Shown here one piece after another: positions 25,961 to 35,428 of a stretch of DNA of 64,000 bases. The translations under genes were made by a program, and so were the position numbers. The notes under the pieces were generated by a model. It did no database searches and was not told the origin of the DNA. It saw only the letters and a list, made by a program, of their open reading frames with translations. Origin of the DNA: an uncultured Sunxiuqinia sp. (GTDB lineage: Bacteria; Bacteroidota; Bacteroidia; Bacteroidales; Prolixibacteraceae); contig NZ_CANLZV010000007.1 in NCBI RefSeq assembly GCF_947495665.1, positions 1-64,000 of the forward strand. The letters run 5' to 3'. Positions within the stretch are counted from its first letter, which is position 1. Each line of letters begins with the position of its first letter.

Positions 25961-27256
25961 ATGACAAAAACAAAAAGTACGCCTGCTTACGACGTCGTTG
26001 TAATTGGGGCCGGCCCTGCAGGCTTAATTGCCGCCGGACGGGCTTCCGAATTGGGCGCACGCGTCCTGGTAATCGAAAAAATGCGATCGGCCGGACGCAA
26101 ACTACTGATTACCGGAAAAGGCCGTTGCAATATTTCCAACGATGCCTATCAGTCTGACTATTTCAAAAATATCTTTCCCAATGGCAAATACCTAAAACCT
26201 GCTTTTGGTGCTTTTTTCTCGAAGGATATTGTTGAGCTGCTGAATGCCGAAGGCGTGGAGACAACGGTTGAACGCGGAGGACGAATTTTCCCGACCAACA
26301 ACAAAGCCCTGGAAGTGTTGAATGCTTTGATGAGTTGGGTGAGAAAACGCAAGGTCGACTTTCTTTACTCTTCGCAAGTAACCAAGCTAATAGCAGAAGA
26401 AGGACAAATCTCAAGAGTTCAGATCCAACGACAAGGGCAAACCGAACAGATTCTTTGCTCCTCCGTCATTCTGTGCACCGGAGGTAAATCGTACCCGGCC
26501 ACCGGATCAACCGGCGATGGCTACTTGCTGGCCGAACAGCTGGGTCATACCATTGTTCCAGCACGTCCGGCCCTTGTTCCCTTGGTTACCGCTGGAAAAA
26601 TGGCTGCCGATCTGCAAGGATTAAGCCTGAAGAATGTTACCGCCAGTGTTTGGGTGAACAACAAAAAGCAGAAGGATGCCTTTGGCGAAATGCTGTTTGC
26701 ACACTACGGGCTCACCGGACCAATTATCCTTACCTTAAGCCGGTTGGTTGTCGATGAACTGAATCAAAAAAACAAGGTCAAAATCACCATTGATTTAAAG
26801 CCTGCTTTGGATGAAAACAAGCTGGATGCACGACTAATACGTGATCTGGATGCCAATGGTAAAAAGCAAATCGAAAATATTTTTAAAAGCTGGCTGCCCT
26901 CCAAGCTTATCCCCGTTTTTATGGAGGACCTCCAAATCGACGGAAAAAAACAAGGACACCAGATTAATGCCAAAGAGCGTCGCAAAATTATGCTGATGAT
27001 GAAGAGCCTGTCTTTTGATGTCGTCGACTATCGCGGTTTCAACGAAGCCATCATTACTGCCGGAGGCATCAGCACCAGCGAGGTGGATGGAAAAACCATG
27101 CAATCCAAAAACGTCAAAAACCTCTACTTCGCTGGCGAAGTGCTGGATCTGGATGCCAACACCGGAGGCTATAACCTGCAAATTGCCTACTCCACAGCCT
27201 GGCTGGCTGCCAACTCGCTGATGAAAGAGCAAACAAAAACAAATTCAAATACTTAA
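25961..27256 (+). CDS. HI0933/YhiN family FAD-dependent oxidoreductase
   Basis: Flavoprotein of 431 residues from the ATG at 25961 (MTKTKSTPAYDVVVIGAGPA). The upstream frame overlaps a terminator and is not conserved-looking. The Rossmann FAD motif is VVVIGAGPAGLIAAGRA (residues 12-28), followed by the family's GRKLLITGKGRCNISND (about 46-62) and a C-terminal GGISTSEVDGKTMQSK plus GEVLDLDANTGGYNLQIA. This matches the HI0933/YhiN group, whose reaction is unknown. It is probably cotranscribed with cutC, 11 bases downstream. Confidence 0.88.
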   Translation: MTKTKSTPAYDVVVIGAGPAGLIAAGRASELGARVLVIEKMRSAGRKLLITGKGRCNISNDAYQSDYFKNIFPNGKYLKPAFGAFFSKDIVELLNAEGVETTVERGGRIFPTNNKALEVLNALMSWVRKRKVDFLYSSQVTKLIAEEGQISRVQIQRQGQTEQILCSSVILCTGGKSYPATGSTGDGYLLAEQLGHTIVPARPALVPLVTAGKMAADLQGLSLKNVTASVWVNNKKQKDAFGEMLFAHYGLTGPIILTLSRLVVDELNQKNKVKITIDLKPALDENKLDARLIRDLDANGKKQIENIFKSWLPSKLIPVFMEDLQIDGKKQGHQINAKERRKIMLMMKSLSFDVVDYRGFNEAIITAGGISTSEVDGKTMQSKNVKNLYFAGEVLDLDANTGGYNLQIAYSTAWLAANSLMKEQTKTNSNT

Positions 27257-27267
27257 TACCAAAGATC

Positions 27268-27876
27268 ATGATTAAAGAAGCCTGTATTGAAAACTTTACG
27301 CAAGCCTTAGCAGCTCAACAAGCCGGAGCCAACCGCGTTGAGCTTTGTGAAAACCTGGCCGTAGGCGGAACCACTCCTTCGTATGGCACAATCAAAGCCT
27401 GTATGGAAAAGCTCTCAATTCCCCCCTTTGTTATGATCCGTCCTCGCGGTGGTGACTTTGTCTATTCGGAGGAAGAATTAGAAATCATGCAAGAAGACAT
27501 CGATCGCTGTAAAGAGCTGGGCGTACCCGCTGTTGTTTTTGGCTTGCTAACTGCTGATGGAGAAATTGATGTAGCCAATACACGCATGCTTGTAGAGCGC
27601 GCAAGACCAATGCAAGTTACGTTCCACAAAGCATTTGATGAATTAGCCAATCCGCTAGCAGGAATTGACACCTTGGTTGAACTTGGCGTTGACCGGCTGC
27701 TGACTTCCGGAACTAAGGCAACCGCAAAAGAAGGAACTGAAATTCTAAACCAGTTGATTGAGCGAGCCAATGGCAAATTGACAATTGTTGCCGCAGGAAA
27801 AGTCACGCGCGACAATCTTGCTGACTTAAGCCAAACAATACAAACAACTGAATTTCACGGCAAGGCAATTGTCTAG
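27268..27876 (+). CDS. cutC: CutC family protein
   Basis: CutC-type TIM-barrel protein of 202 residues. It begins IKEACIENFTQALAAQQAGA and includes RVELCENLAVGGTTPSYG (about 23-40), MIRPRGGDFVYSEEE (about 56-70) and a final EFHGKAIV. The family was linked to copper tolerance in E. coli, but that link has been questioned, so the role should be left open. The length is the short form that ends soon after the FHG motif. It overlaps by four bases with the decayed YciI gene on the opposite strand and is 11 bases after the flavoprotein gene. Confidence 0.87.
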   Translation: MIKEACIENFTQALAAQQAGANRVELCENLAVGGTTPSYGTIKACMEKLSIPPFVMIRPRGGDFVYSEEELEIMQEDIDRCKELGVPAVVFGLLTADGEIDVANTRMLVERARPMQVTFHKAFDELANPLAGIDTLVELGVDRLLTSGTKATAKEGTEILNQLIERANGKLTIVAAGKVTRDNLADLSQTIQTTEFHGKAIV

Positions 27877-28152
27877 TCCAGTAGGCTGTCCAAACCCTTT
27901 CCTGCTCTGGTTGCATCGAACTCAGTAATCTCAAAATCGGCAATCCCTAGTTCATAAAAGGGATCCTGACGAATGATTTCTTCCAGTTCATTGCGACTGG
28001 AGCATCGAGCTCTCCCCCACTGCGGGATATTTTTTGCCCGACAGCAGAAAAACGCCTTATTCAAAATAAGTGTCAATAAACCGGATATGAGGCTCCAAAT
28101 GCTTGTCGGCCTCACTTACCGGAACCTTGTAAGTCTATAAAATTATATACAT
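27873..28152 (-). pseudogene. Decayed YciI-like gene
   Basis: Read on the minus strand from an ATG at 28152, a YciI/YCII-type reading is recognisable but broken. MYIIL is followed by a TAG at 28135-28137, then TYKVPVSEADKHLEPHIRF and IDTYFE, then TAA at 28057-28059, then VFLLSGKKYPAVGE. A shift to the next frame then gives RNELEEIIRQDPFYELGIAD, followed by FEITEF and a normal stop. Intact relatives are about 95 residues without these lesions. Two in-frame stops plus one frameshift in one short gene make sequencing error unlikely. An 80-residue open frame (27873-28115) is only part of this remnant. YciI proteins are small enzymes of uncertain activity. Confidence 0.78.
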
Positions 28153-28301
28153 GATCTGAATTTTTCTCTGGAGAAAAGAAAAAACAGGTCTTGAAAAAAA
28201 ATGTTTGCTCATTTTTATTCTCCATTGATTTTGCGTATTTTAGTTTAACAAAACTTAGCATTCCCGCTATTCTTAAAATCCCCATAAAACCGGCTGATAA
28301 C

Positions 28302-30776
28302 ATGACAACAAGCATCGAAAACCCACAATTACAGCTGGCGCAGGACTTCGTTCGATATACCAATCAAAATATTTTCCTGACCGGGAAAGCTGGTACCGGA
28401 AAGACCACCTTTCTGCGTAACCTGAAGCATGAATCACCCAAACGGATGGTCGTTGTGGCACCAACAGGCGTTGCAGCGATCAATGCCGGTGGAGTGACCA
28501 TTCATTCCTTTTTTCAGATGTCATTTGGGCCTCAAATACCACAAACTAATCCGTCCTTCTCCATCAGTAATCCGAATGGTTTGAATGCGCCAACAGCGGT
28601 CAAACGTTACAGCAAAGAAAAGATCAACATCATCCGTAGTCTCGACTTGCTGGTGATTGATGAAATCAGTATGGTCCGTGCCGATTTGCTGGATGGGATC
28701 GATGAAGTATTGCGACGTTTTCGGGACCGACGCAAACCTTTTGGGGGCGTTCAGGTGCTCATGATTGGCGATTTGCAGCAGTTGGCTCCCGTAGTTAAAG
28801 AGGACGAGTGGAACTTGCTGAGAAGTTATTACGACACCTGCTATTTCTTCAGTAGCCGCGCTTTAAAACAAGCCTCGTTTATCAGCATTGAGTTGAAGCA
28901 CATTTACCGGCAAAGTGATGAACGATTTATTGGACTTCTCAATAAAATACGCGACAACCAAGCTGATGCCCCAACTTTAAACGAGCTCAACAAACGGTAC
29001 ATCCCCAACTTCCAAGCCCAAACAGAGGATGAATACATTACGCTTACCACACACAATTACCAGGCTCAACAACTCAACCAATCGAAGTTGGAAGCGTTGA
29101 AAACAAAAGCCAGTTCTTTTGAAGCCAATGTGTATGACGACTTTCCGGAATACCTGTATCCAACGGACTATAAATTGGTGCTGAAGCCCGGCGCCCAGGT
29201 CATGTTTGTAAAAAATGACAGTTCGCCAGAAAAACGATACTACAACGGTAAAATTGGAACGGTTACCGAAATTGACGAGGACTACATTGAAGTGACATGC
29301 AAAGGCGACGTCAAACCCATCGTGGTGGAGCGCGACAAATGGCAAAATGCCAAATACGGCATCAATAAGCAAACCCAGGAGATTGAAGAAACCCTCATTG
29401 GCGAATTTGAGCAATTTCCTCTGAAACTGGCCTGGGCCATTACCATCCATAAAAGCCAGGGGCTAACCTTCGAAAAAGCCATTATCAATGCACAGCAATC
29501 ATTCGCTCACGGACAAGTTTACGTGGCGCTAAGTCGCTGCAAATCACTGGAGGGCTTGGTTCTAAGTACGCCGATTGAAACACACAGCGTAAAAAATGAT
29601 GAAACCGTCATTTCATTTACCAGCCAGGTAGAAGCCAATGAGCCCGGAGAAAGAGAATTGCTTAAATCCCGGAAAAAATATCAGCTTCAATTATTGACCG
29701 AACTGTTTGATTTCAACCTTATCCGCTGGCAATTGCAATATTTAATGAAGCTATGCGATGAACACGGCGCTTTGCTGCTCGGCAATCTGCCTCAACAACT
29801 GCAAGCTATTCTCCCGCAATTGAACACCGAAATCATGGCAGTATCAGCAACCTTTGAACGGCAAATCCGGCAACTAATCACCCTGACATCCGATGCTGAA
29901 GATAACGAACAACTGCAAGAGCGCATCAAAAAAGCATGTGCTTATTACTTGGAAAAACAGAAAACGGTGCTGATTCAGCCCATCGATGCACTTGGATTTG
30001 AAACCGACAACAAGGCCGTCCGGAAAAGTTTTCAGGAAGCCTTCGAAAAGCTGCACCGCGAATTAAACAGCAAACGACAGGTGCTGGAATGCTGCCGGTC
30101 GGGTTTTGAAATGAAAACCTACATTGATGTGAAGGCTAAAGCATCGATGGATTTAAGTGGTCGGGCGGCAGCCAGCGGAGCCAGCAAAACACTGATTTCA
30201 AAGCATCCCGATTTTTTCAAGCAGATGCTGAGTTGGCGAGTGCAAAAAGCCGAAGACAACAGCCTGCCCATTTCAAAAATTCTTCCACAGAAAACCTTAT
30301 TAGCCATCGTGGATCAGCTGCCTGCAACCATCAACGAGCTGAAAGCCATTAAGGGCATGGGTGGAAAAAAAATGCAGCAGTTTGGAAAAGATATTCTGCA
30401 ACTCACAATTGCCTACCGACGTGAAAAAGACATGGAACTGCCTGCCAATGCCGACAAAGAGCCAGCCAAAGCCATGCTCGATTCTAAACACATCAGCTAT
30501 GCTTTGTTCAAAACCGGACAATCCATCACCGAGATTGCCCGCGAAAGACAGCTGGCAGCAACAACGATTGAAAGTCACCTGGCACATTTTGTCGCTCAAG
30601 GGGATTTACAACTCAAGGGATTGGTCGATAAGAAGAAGCAGGATGCCATTACAAAGGCCTACGAAAAGAGCAAAAACAAGTCTATGGGAGCAATAAAAGC
30701 CGCACTGGGCGACCAATGCAGCTTTTCTGAAATACGTTTTGTGTTGAGTTATCTGGAAGCCCAGCGAACGCCTTAA
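28302..30776 (+). CDS. PIF1-like helicase with HRDC and C-terminal HTH domains
   Basis: ATP-dependent DNA helicase (superfamily 1) of 824 residues. The ATG at 28302 is preferred (MTTSIENPQLQLAQDF). The longer frame adds 37 hydrophobic residues outside the family. The Walker A GKAGTGKT is at 28-35 and the Walker B-like motif is LLVIDEISMV. A C-terminal helicase motif reads WAITIHKSQGLTFEKA, near residue 390. A long middle region precedes an HRDC domain (about 640-705, LKAIKGMGGKKMQQFGKDIL). A RecQ-C-terminus-like winged helix follows (about 733-770, GQSITEIARERQLAATTIE). It likely unwinds forks or recombination intermediates. It faces the glycosylasparaginase gene tail to tail with a single base between stops. 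Confidence 0.9.
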   Translation: MTTSIENPQLQLAQDFVRYTNQNIFLTGKAGTGKTTFLRNLKHESPKRMVVVAPTGVAAINAGGVTIHSFFQMSFGPQIPQTNPSFSISNPNGLNAPTAVKRYSKEKINIIRSLDLLVIDEISMVRADLLDGIDEVLRRFRDRRKPFGGVQVLMIGDLQQLAPVVKEDEWNLLRSYYDTCYFFSSRALKQASFISIELKHIYRQSDERFIGLLNKIRDNQADAPTLNELNKRYIPNFQAQTEDEYITLTTHNYQAQQLNQSKLEALKTKASSFEANVYDDFPEYLYPTDYKLVLKPGAQVMFVKNDSSPEKRYYNGKIGTVTEIDEDYIEVTCKGDVKPIVVERDKWQNAKYGINKQTQEIEETLIGEFEQFPLKLAWAITIHKSQGLTFEKAIINAQQSFAHGQVYVALSRCKSLEGLVLSTPIETHSVKNDETVISFTSQVEANEPGERELLKSRKKYQLQLLTELFDFNLIRWQLQYLMKLCDEHGALLLGNLPQQLQAILPQLNTEIMAVSATFERQIRQLITLTSDAEDNEQLQERIKKACAYYLEKQKTVLIQPIDALGFETDNKAVRKSFQEAFEKLHRELNSKRQVLECCRSGFEMKTYIDVKAKASMDLSGRAAASGASKTLISKHPDFFKQMLSWRVQKAEDNSLPISKILPQKTLLAIVDQLPATINELKAIKGMGGKKMQQFGKDILQLTIAYRREKDMELPANADKEPAKAMLDSKHISYALFKTGQSITEIARERQLAATTIESHLAHFVAQGDLQLKGLVDKKKQDAITKAYEKSKNKSMGAIKAALGDQCSFSEIRFVLSYLEAQRTP

Positions 30777-30777
30777 C

Positions 30778-31758
30778 CTATTTTTTCAAATAGGATTCGG
30801 CATCAATCAACACATTCTTATCATCCTCGTAAAGCGCGTAGTTAAAGCCGGGATGCAAGCAATAAGCTCCTGTTTCACCCGCTTTATTGATGGCAATATA
30901 CCCAATCTGCACTTCATCAAAGTTTGGTTGCAGCTTCACAATTCGCATTACGGCTTCTTCACAGGCGGCTTGTGGCGAACGTCCCTGACGCATCAGTTCC
31001 ACCACCAAAAAGCTCCCCAAGGTACGCATCACCCATTCGCCATGACCGGTAGCCGCGGCACCTCCAACTTCGTTGTCGCAAAACATTCCGGCACCAATAA
31101 TGGGTGAATCACCAACGCGTCCGTGCAACTTGTAAGCCATTCCTGATGTCGTACAAGCTCCGCTCAAATTACCGTGCACGTCCAAGGCCAGCATCGAAAT
31201 GGTGTCGTGGTTTTCAATATTCACTTCGGGATGATAGTCGGCCTTTGTTTTCCAATCTTCCCACTGACGGCGTGCCTCATCGGTTAGCAAGTCTTCCTTT
31301 TCAAACCCATTTTCCAAGGCAAACTGCAAAGCACCTTCACCGGCAAGCATTACGTGCGGTGTTTTTTCCATCACCAAGCGGGCTACCGAAATAGGATGTT
31401 TGATATGCTCTAAAAAGCAAACCGATCCGGCATTCCCTTTGTCGTCCATAATGCAGGCATCCAGGGTTACATGGCCATCCCGGTCAGGACGTCCGCCGTA
31501 ACCTACACTCATTTCCTTCGGGTCAGCTTCCGGAACCCGAACGCCTTGCTCCACCGCATCCAATGCCGTTCCTCCTGCTTTCAACACTTTCCAGGCGGCC
31601 TCATTGGCTGGTATTCCATGGCTCCAGGTTGAAATAGCCACGGGCTTCTTTGCGGCAGGTGCACTCATCGCCTGAGCTCCCTTAAACAATACAGTAGTTG
31701 CAAGAGAAGCTGCTGCTCCCTTTTGTAAAAATTGACGTCGGTTAAGCATGTTTGTCAT
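30778..31758 (-). CDS. N4-(beta-N-acetylglucosaminyl)-L-asparaginase (Ntn hydrolase)
   Basis: Glycosylasparaginase-type enzyme of 326 residues that cleaves the N-acetylglucosamine-asparagine bond of glycopeptides. The precursor is expected to self-cleave before Thr186 (ENHDT-ISML), whose amino group is then the nucleophile. HGRVGDSPIIGAG and the AAATGHGEWVMR segment match the family. A twin-arginine-like signal (NRRQFLQKGAAASLATT, residues 6-22) suggests folded export to the periplasm. An alternative start at Met4 (31749) would change the signal little. It may degrade N-linked glycans or glycopeptides picked up from the environment. Confidence 0.88.
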   Translation of the reverse strand: MTNMLNRRQFLQKGAAASLATTVLFKGAQAMSAPAAKKPVAISTWSHGIPANEAAWKVLKAGGTALDAVEQGVRVPEADPKEMSVGYGGRPDRDGHVTLDACIMDDKGNAGSVCFLEHIKHPISVARLVMEKTPHVMLAGEGALQFALENGFEKEDLLTDEARRQWEDWKTKADYHPEVNIENHDTISMLALDVHGNLSGACTTSGMAYKLHGRVGDSPIIGAGMFCDNEVGGAAATGHGEWVMRTLGSFLVVELMRQGRSPQAACEEAVMRIVKLQPNFDEVQIGYIAINKAGETGAYCLHPGFNYALYEDDKNVLIDAESYLKK

Positions 31759-31999
31759 TTTGATGTATGATTTAAAGCTTCAAAATAAATGAAAAATACG
31801 GAGAATGGCCCTCTTCTCAGCCAACAAGTCACCAGTAAATCGTCAAAACAACCGGATTTAAACCGATCGTGAACCAACAAAGAACCTCCACGGGCAGAGC
31901 TTAAAGACCATTCCCTATAGAGAAAATGCCCCCACGTCAACCTCTAACAACTGAACCTTTCCTTTTTCAAGTGTATTAGTAAACAACAACAGCTATCAG

Positions 32000-34966
32000 A
32001 TGAATTATCAACGTAAGAAAAATGCACTGGGCTGGTCGGTATTTGCAATTTCACTGATTGTTTACGGACTAACCATCGAGCCAACTTTGAGTTTGTGGGA
32101 CTGCGGCGAGTTTTTGGCTTCGGCCTACAAACTTCAAATTTGTCATGCGCCAGGGGCTCCACTATTTTTGCTGCTTGGGCGGATCTTTTCCTTGTTCAGC
32201 TTTGGGCATGTAGAACGTGTGCCTCTTCTTATTAATGGGGTATCGGCCCTTTCCAGCGCCGGAACAGTCATGCTGCTCTTCTTTATATCAAGCTGGGTGA
32301 TGGAAAAAATAACCGCAAAACAGCCCAACGCCATCCTACTGGCCTCCGCAGTGGGCGCCCTAAGTTTTGCCTTTACCGATTCCTTTTGGTTTTCTGCCCT
32401 GGAAGCCGAAGTATATGCTCTATCCTCCTTATTCATGGCATTGGTACTTTGGGCTGCCACTCGCTGGGAGCGCGAGGCCAGCGAACTTACGGCCAACCGC
32501 TGGCTTGTGTTGATTTTCTTTTTCACCGGATTGTCCATTGGGGTGCATCTTCTCAATCTGTTGGTATTACCTAGCATTGCATTAATTATCTACTTCAAGA
32601 AATACAAACCTTCCTTCAAAGGTACGCTGGCCGTATTGGCGACTTCCGGTTTATTTATTATCTTCCTGATGAAAATTTTCATTCCCGGCATCTTTTCCCT
32701 CGCCGGGCCATTTGAGTTGCTGGCGGTTAATAAGCTTGGATTACCGGTCAACTCCGGGTTCTACTTTTACCTGCTGCTGTTGGCCTCGGTTATCTCAGGG
32801 GCTTTGGCTTACTCTGAACTTCGCCGAAAGCCCGGGCTCAACATGGCCTTATTGTGTTTGCTGTTCCTGATGCTGGGCTATACTTCTTATTTCGTCCCCT
32901 TTGTCCGCTCGGCAGCCAATCCTCCATTGGATCAGGGAAATCCAGAAACGACCTTCGAACTGATTAACTACCTCAACCGCGAAAGCTATGGCAGCCGTCC
33001 GATTTTACATGGTGAAACCTATGGCTCCGTGCCCATTTCGTATACAGAACGTGTCAGCTACGAATTTGATGGTGAAAAGTACTATCCGGTGAGGCTTCCC
33101 CCGAAAGTGAACTACGCCAAAGGAACAACCAGTTTCTTTCCTCGTCTGCACAGCACCGACAAGCAGCACCGGCAAGCCTACGCCAATTGGGTAAACCTGA
33201 AGGAGCGCAAGGTGACCTATTCAAGCATGAAGGGCGAACAAGCACAGACCTCTGTTCCGACATTGGCTGAAAACTTCAATTACTTTTGGCGCTATCAATT
33301 CGGACACATGTATGTTCGTTATTTTCTGTGGAATTTTGTTGGTCGTCAAAACGATATTCAAAGCCGTGGCGAACTGGAATATGGCAACTGGCAATCAGGC
33401 ATTCCCCTTCTGGATCGCCAGCGACTGGGTGATTCGGAACACCTGCCCCATGAGCTTAAAACGAATAAAGCCAACAACCGCTATTTCTTTTTACCCCTGA
33501 TATTGGGTCTGGTCGGTGTGATCTTTCATTATCGAAGAGAGAAACAAAGCTTTGTAGAATTGATCGTTCTATTTGGAATTATGAGTGTGGGATTGGTTAT
33601 CTACCTGAATGAAATTCCAATCACTCCGCGTGAGCGGGATTACGTCTTTGTCGGGTCATTCTTTGTTTTTAGCTTTTGGATCGGGATGGGCACACTGGCC
33701 CTATTCAATTGGTTACAGTCCAACTATCGGGCAACTCCGGCCTTGGTAATCACCTGTCTTCTGGCTCTGGCGGCCGGTCCGGGATTGCTGCTTCACCAAA
33801 ACTACGACGATCACAACCGATCGGGGCGCTATTCAGCCCGGGATGTGGCCCGCAATTACCTGATGTGCTGCGAACCAAACGCCATCCTGTTCACCCATGC
33901 AGACAACGACACTTATCCCCTTTGGTATTGTCAGGAAGTGGAAGGTATCCGCCAGGACGTGCGTGTCGTGGTGATGCCATACCTCAATGCCGGATCCTAC
34001 ATCAAGCAAATAACTCGTAAAATCTATGACAACGAAGGCATCAAGCTATCCGTTCCGGTAGAAAAATACACCCAGGGTGAGGTTGATTATTTGCCCATCA
34101 TCCCTAAAATCGAGGGGGAACAAGACTTGCAAAAAGTACTGAATTTCATAACAAATGACAGTTCACAAACCAAAGTTGCGCTGTACTCAGGTGAGAAGGT
34201 AAACTTTATTCCGGTTGAAAACATGTACCTGACAATGGCCAACCAGAAGATTCCGGTTCAACCCCAAAAAGAATACCTCATGCGCAATGAATTAGCTTTC
34301 TGGGATATTCTTAATTCCAACAATGCCAACCGCCCGATTTGCTTTACATCTCTTGCCGATGTTCATAAATATGGTCTTCAAAACTATATTCGGAACGATG
34401 GATTGGTTTACCGTCTGGTTCCGGAGTACTACGCCGGTGGGTCGCAACTGGAAAACGGGCAGGTGGAAACCGACCGGCTTTATACTAACCTGATGAAGCG
34501 CTGCAACTGGGAGAATTTGAAAGATGAAAGCATCTATTTTGACTGGTACCATCGTTACCTGTTTGCTTCAGCGCAAATACGGCCATCTTTTTATCAGCTG
34601 GCCAAAGCGCTCGCCAACGAGAACCGCCAGTCAGAAGCCCTTCAGGTACTTCAGGAGGCAGAAGAAATTCTTCCATTCCGAAACCGGGAATTGGACTACT
34701 ATTCAATTTTGATGTGTGAGCTGTATTTTCAACTTGAAGAAAAAGAGGCCGGAGAAAAACAACTTCAAAAAATGGCCGCCAACCTGAGCGAATGGATCAA
34801 TTATCAGCTCCTGCTGACAGAACAGCTGGACGCAAACATGATGCAAAACCTACAACGAAAACTATATTATTTTCAGACGTTGGTTTCCATCGCGCAATCC
34901 AATCAGCTGGCACTAACACCAACGCTCATGGAAAGCCTAAGCACCTACATGGCCCGGCTTGAATAG
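32000..34966 (+). CDS. DUF2723 membrane protein, glycosyltransferase-C-like
   Basis: Integral membrane protein of 988 residues. The first 12 or so helices (about 10-330) begin with the family motif EPTLSLWDCGEFLASAYK (29-46) and HAPGAPLFLLLGRIF. The soluble part (about 590-988) is hydrophilic and includes NDTYPLWYCQEVEG. DUF2723 proteins resemble GT-C enzymes such as protein O-mannosyltransferases, and a role in glycosylating exported proteins in Bacteroidota has been proposed. That is not established for this gene. It stands alone and ends at a strong terminator. Confidence 0.85.
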   Translation: MNYQRKKNALGWSVFAISLIVYGLTIEPTLSLWDCGEFLASAYKLQICHAPGAPLFLLLGRIFSLFSFGHVERVPLLINGVSALSSAGTVMLLFFISSWVMEKITAKQPNAILLASAVGALSFAFTDSFWFSALEAEVYALSSLFMALVLWAATRWEREASELTANRWLVLIFFFTGLSIGVHLLNLLVLPSIALIIYFKKYKPSFKGTLAVLATSGLFIIFLMKIFIPGIFSLAGPFELLAVNKLGLPVNSGFYFYLLLLASVISGALAYSELRRKPGLNMALLCLLFLMLGYTSYFVPFVRSAANPPLDQGNPETTFELINYLNRESYGSRPILHGETYGSVPISYTERVSYEFDGEKYYPVRLPPKVNYAKGTTSFFPRLHSTDKQHRQAYANWVNLKERKVTYSSMKGEQAQTSVPTLAENFNYFWRYQFGHMYVRYFLWNFVGRQNDIQSRGELEYGNWQSGIPLLDRQRLGDSEHLPHELKTNKANNRYFFLPLILGLVGVIFHYRREKQSFVELIVLFGIMSVGLVIYLNEIPITPRERDYVFVGSFFVFSFWIGMGTLALFNWLQSNYRATPALVITCLLALAAGPGLLLHQNYDDHNRSGRYSARDVARNYLMCCEPNAILFTHADNDTYPLWYCQEVEGIRQDVRVVVMPYLNAGSYIKQITRKIYDNEGIKLSVPVEKYTQGEVDYLPIIPKIEGEQDLQKVLNFITNDSSQTKVALYSGEKVNFIPVENMYLTMANQKIPVQPQKEYLMRNELAFWDILNSNNANRPICFTSLADVHKYGLQNYIRNDGLVYRLVPEYYAGGSQLENGQVETDRLYTNLMKRCNWENLKDESIYFDWYHRYLFASAQIRPSFYQLAKALANENRQSEALQVLQEAEEILPFRNRELDYYSILMCELYFQLEEKEAGEKQLQKMAANLSEWINYQLLLTEQLDANMMQNLQRKLYYFQTLVSIAQSNQLALTPTLMESLSTYMARLE

Positions 34967-34984
34967 CAAAATCGAAAAAGAATT

Positions 34985-35019
34985 AAAGGGGCGAAAAGAA
35001 ATACTCTTTTCGCCCCTTT
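34985..35019. terminator. Terminator after the DUF2723 gene
   Basis: AAAGGGGCGAAAAGA (34985-34999) pairs with TCTTTTCGCCCCTTT (35005-35019), with a 5-base loop and AT-rich flanks. It could also serve the opposing 35070-35417 gene. Confidence 0.82.
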
Positions 35020-35069
35020 AATTTTTAAATAATAAATTTCGTATTGCAACCAGCTGACTCCGGAACAAG

Positions 35070-35417
35070 CTAAAAGACACTGTCAATTCGGGATTGGGAA
35101 TCCTGCTTAAACAGTGTTGAATCCAAAACAAAACTTTGTTGTACGCGCGTTGAATCAATTAATAGCTGAGCTTCTGAAGAAGTATTCAGCTTTGGGCCAA
35201 TCATCACAAAAGCCAGGAGTACAGTTGCCACCCCGGTTTTTAGGCCAAAACCTTTTAATGAAAAGATCCATCCCAGAAATCCGCTGAATGAATTTTGCCG
35301 GGGCTTGCTTTGAACTGATTTGATCATAAAAGCATAGTTTAGCCGATTGATCACCTGAGGATCCGGGCTACCAATAACATCTTGTCGAATGATTTTTTCT
35401 AATTGTTTTTCCCTCAT
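35070..35417 (-). CDS. Small single-pass membrane protein next to an ECF sigma factor
   Basis: Protein of 115 residues that I do not recognise. It has a basic, helical N-terminus (about 1-50, MREKQLEKIIRQDVIGSPDP), one transmembrane helix (about 58-78, FGLKTGVATVLLAFVMIGP) and a C-terminal part (about 80-115) rich in Ser, Asp and Gln. It starts 11 bases after the stop of the ECF sigma gene and is preceded by a weak SD (AGAAGG). Its topology (cytoplasmic N-terminus, one helix, outside C-terminus) is that of a membrane anti-sigma factor, but it lacks the His-x3-Cys-x2-Cys zinc motif. An anti-sigma or scaffold role is an inference. Confidence 0.6.
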   Translation of the reverse strand: MREKQLEKIIRQDVIGSPDPQVINRLNYAFMIKSVQSKPRQNSFSGFLGWIFSLKGFGLKTGVATVLLAFVMIGPKLNTSSEAQLLIDSTRVQQSFVLDSTLFKQDSQSRIDSVF

Positions 35418-35428
35418 AGCCTTCTGCC

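Noticed and set aside
27268-27876. Truncated cutC
   Set aside because: The protein is shorter than E. coli CutC but ends just after the conserved FHG motif as in other short CutC forms, so it is likely complete.
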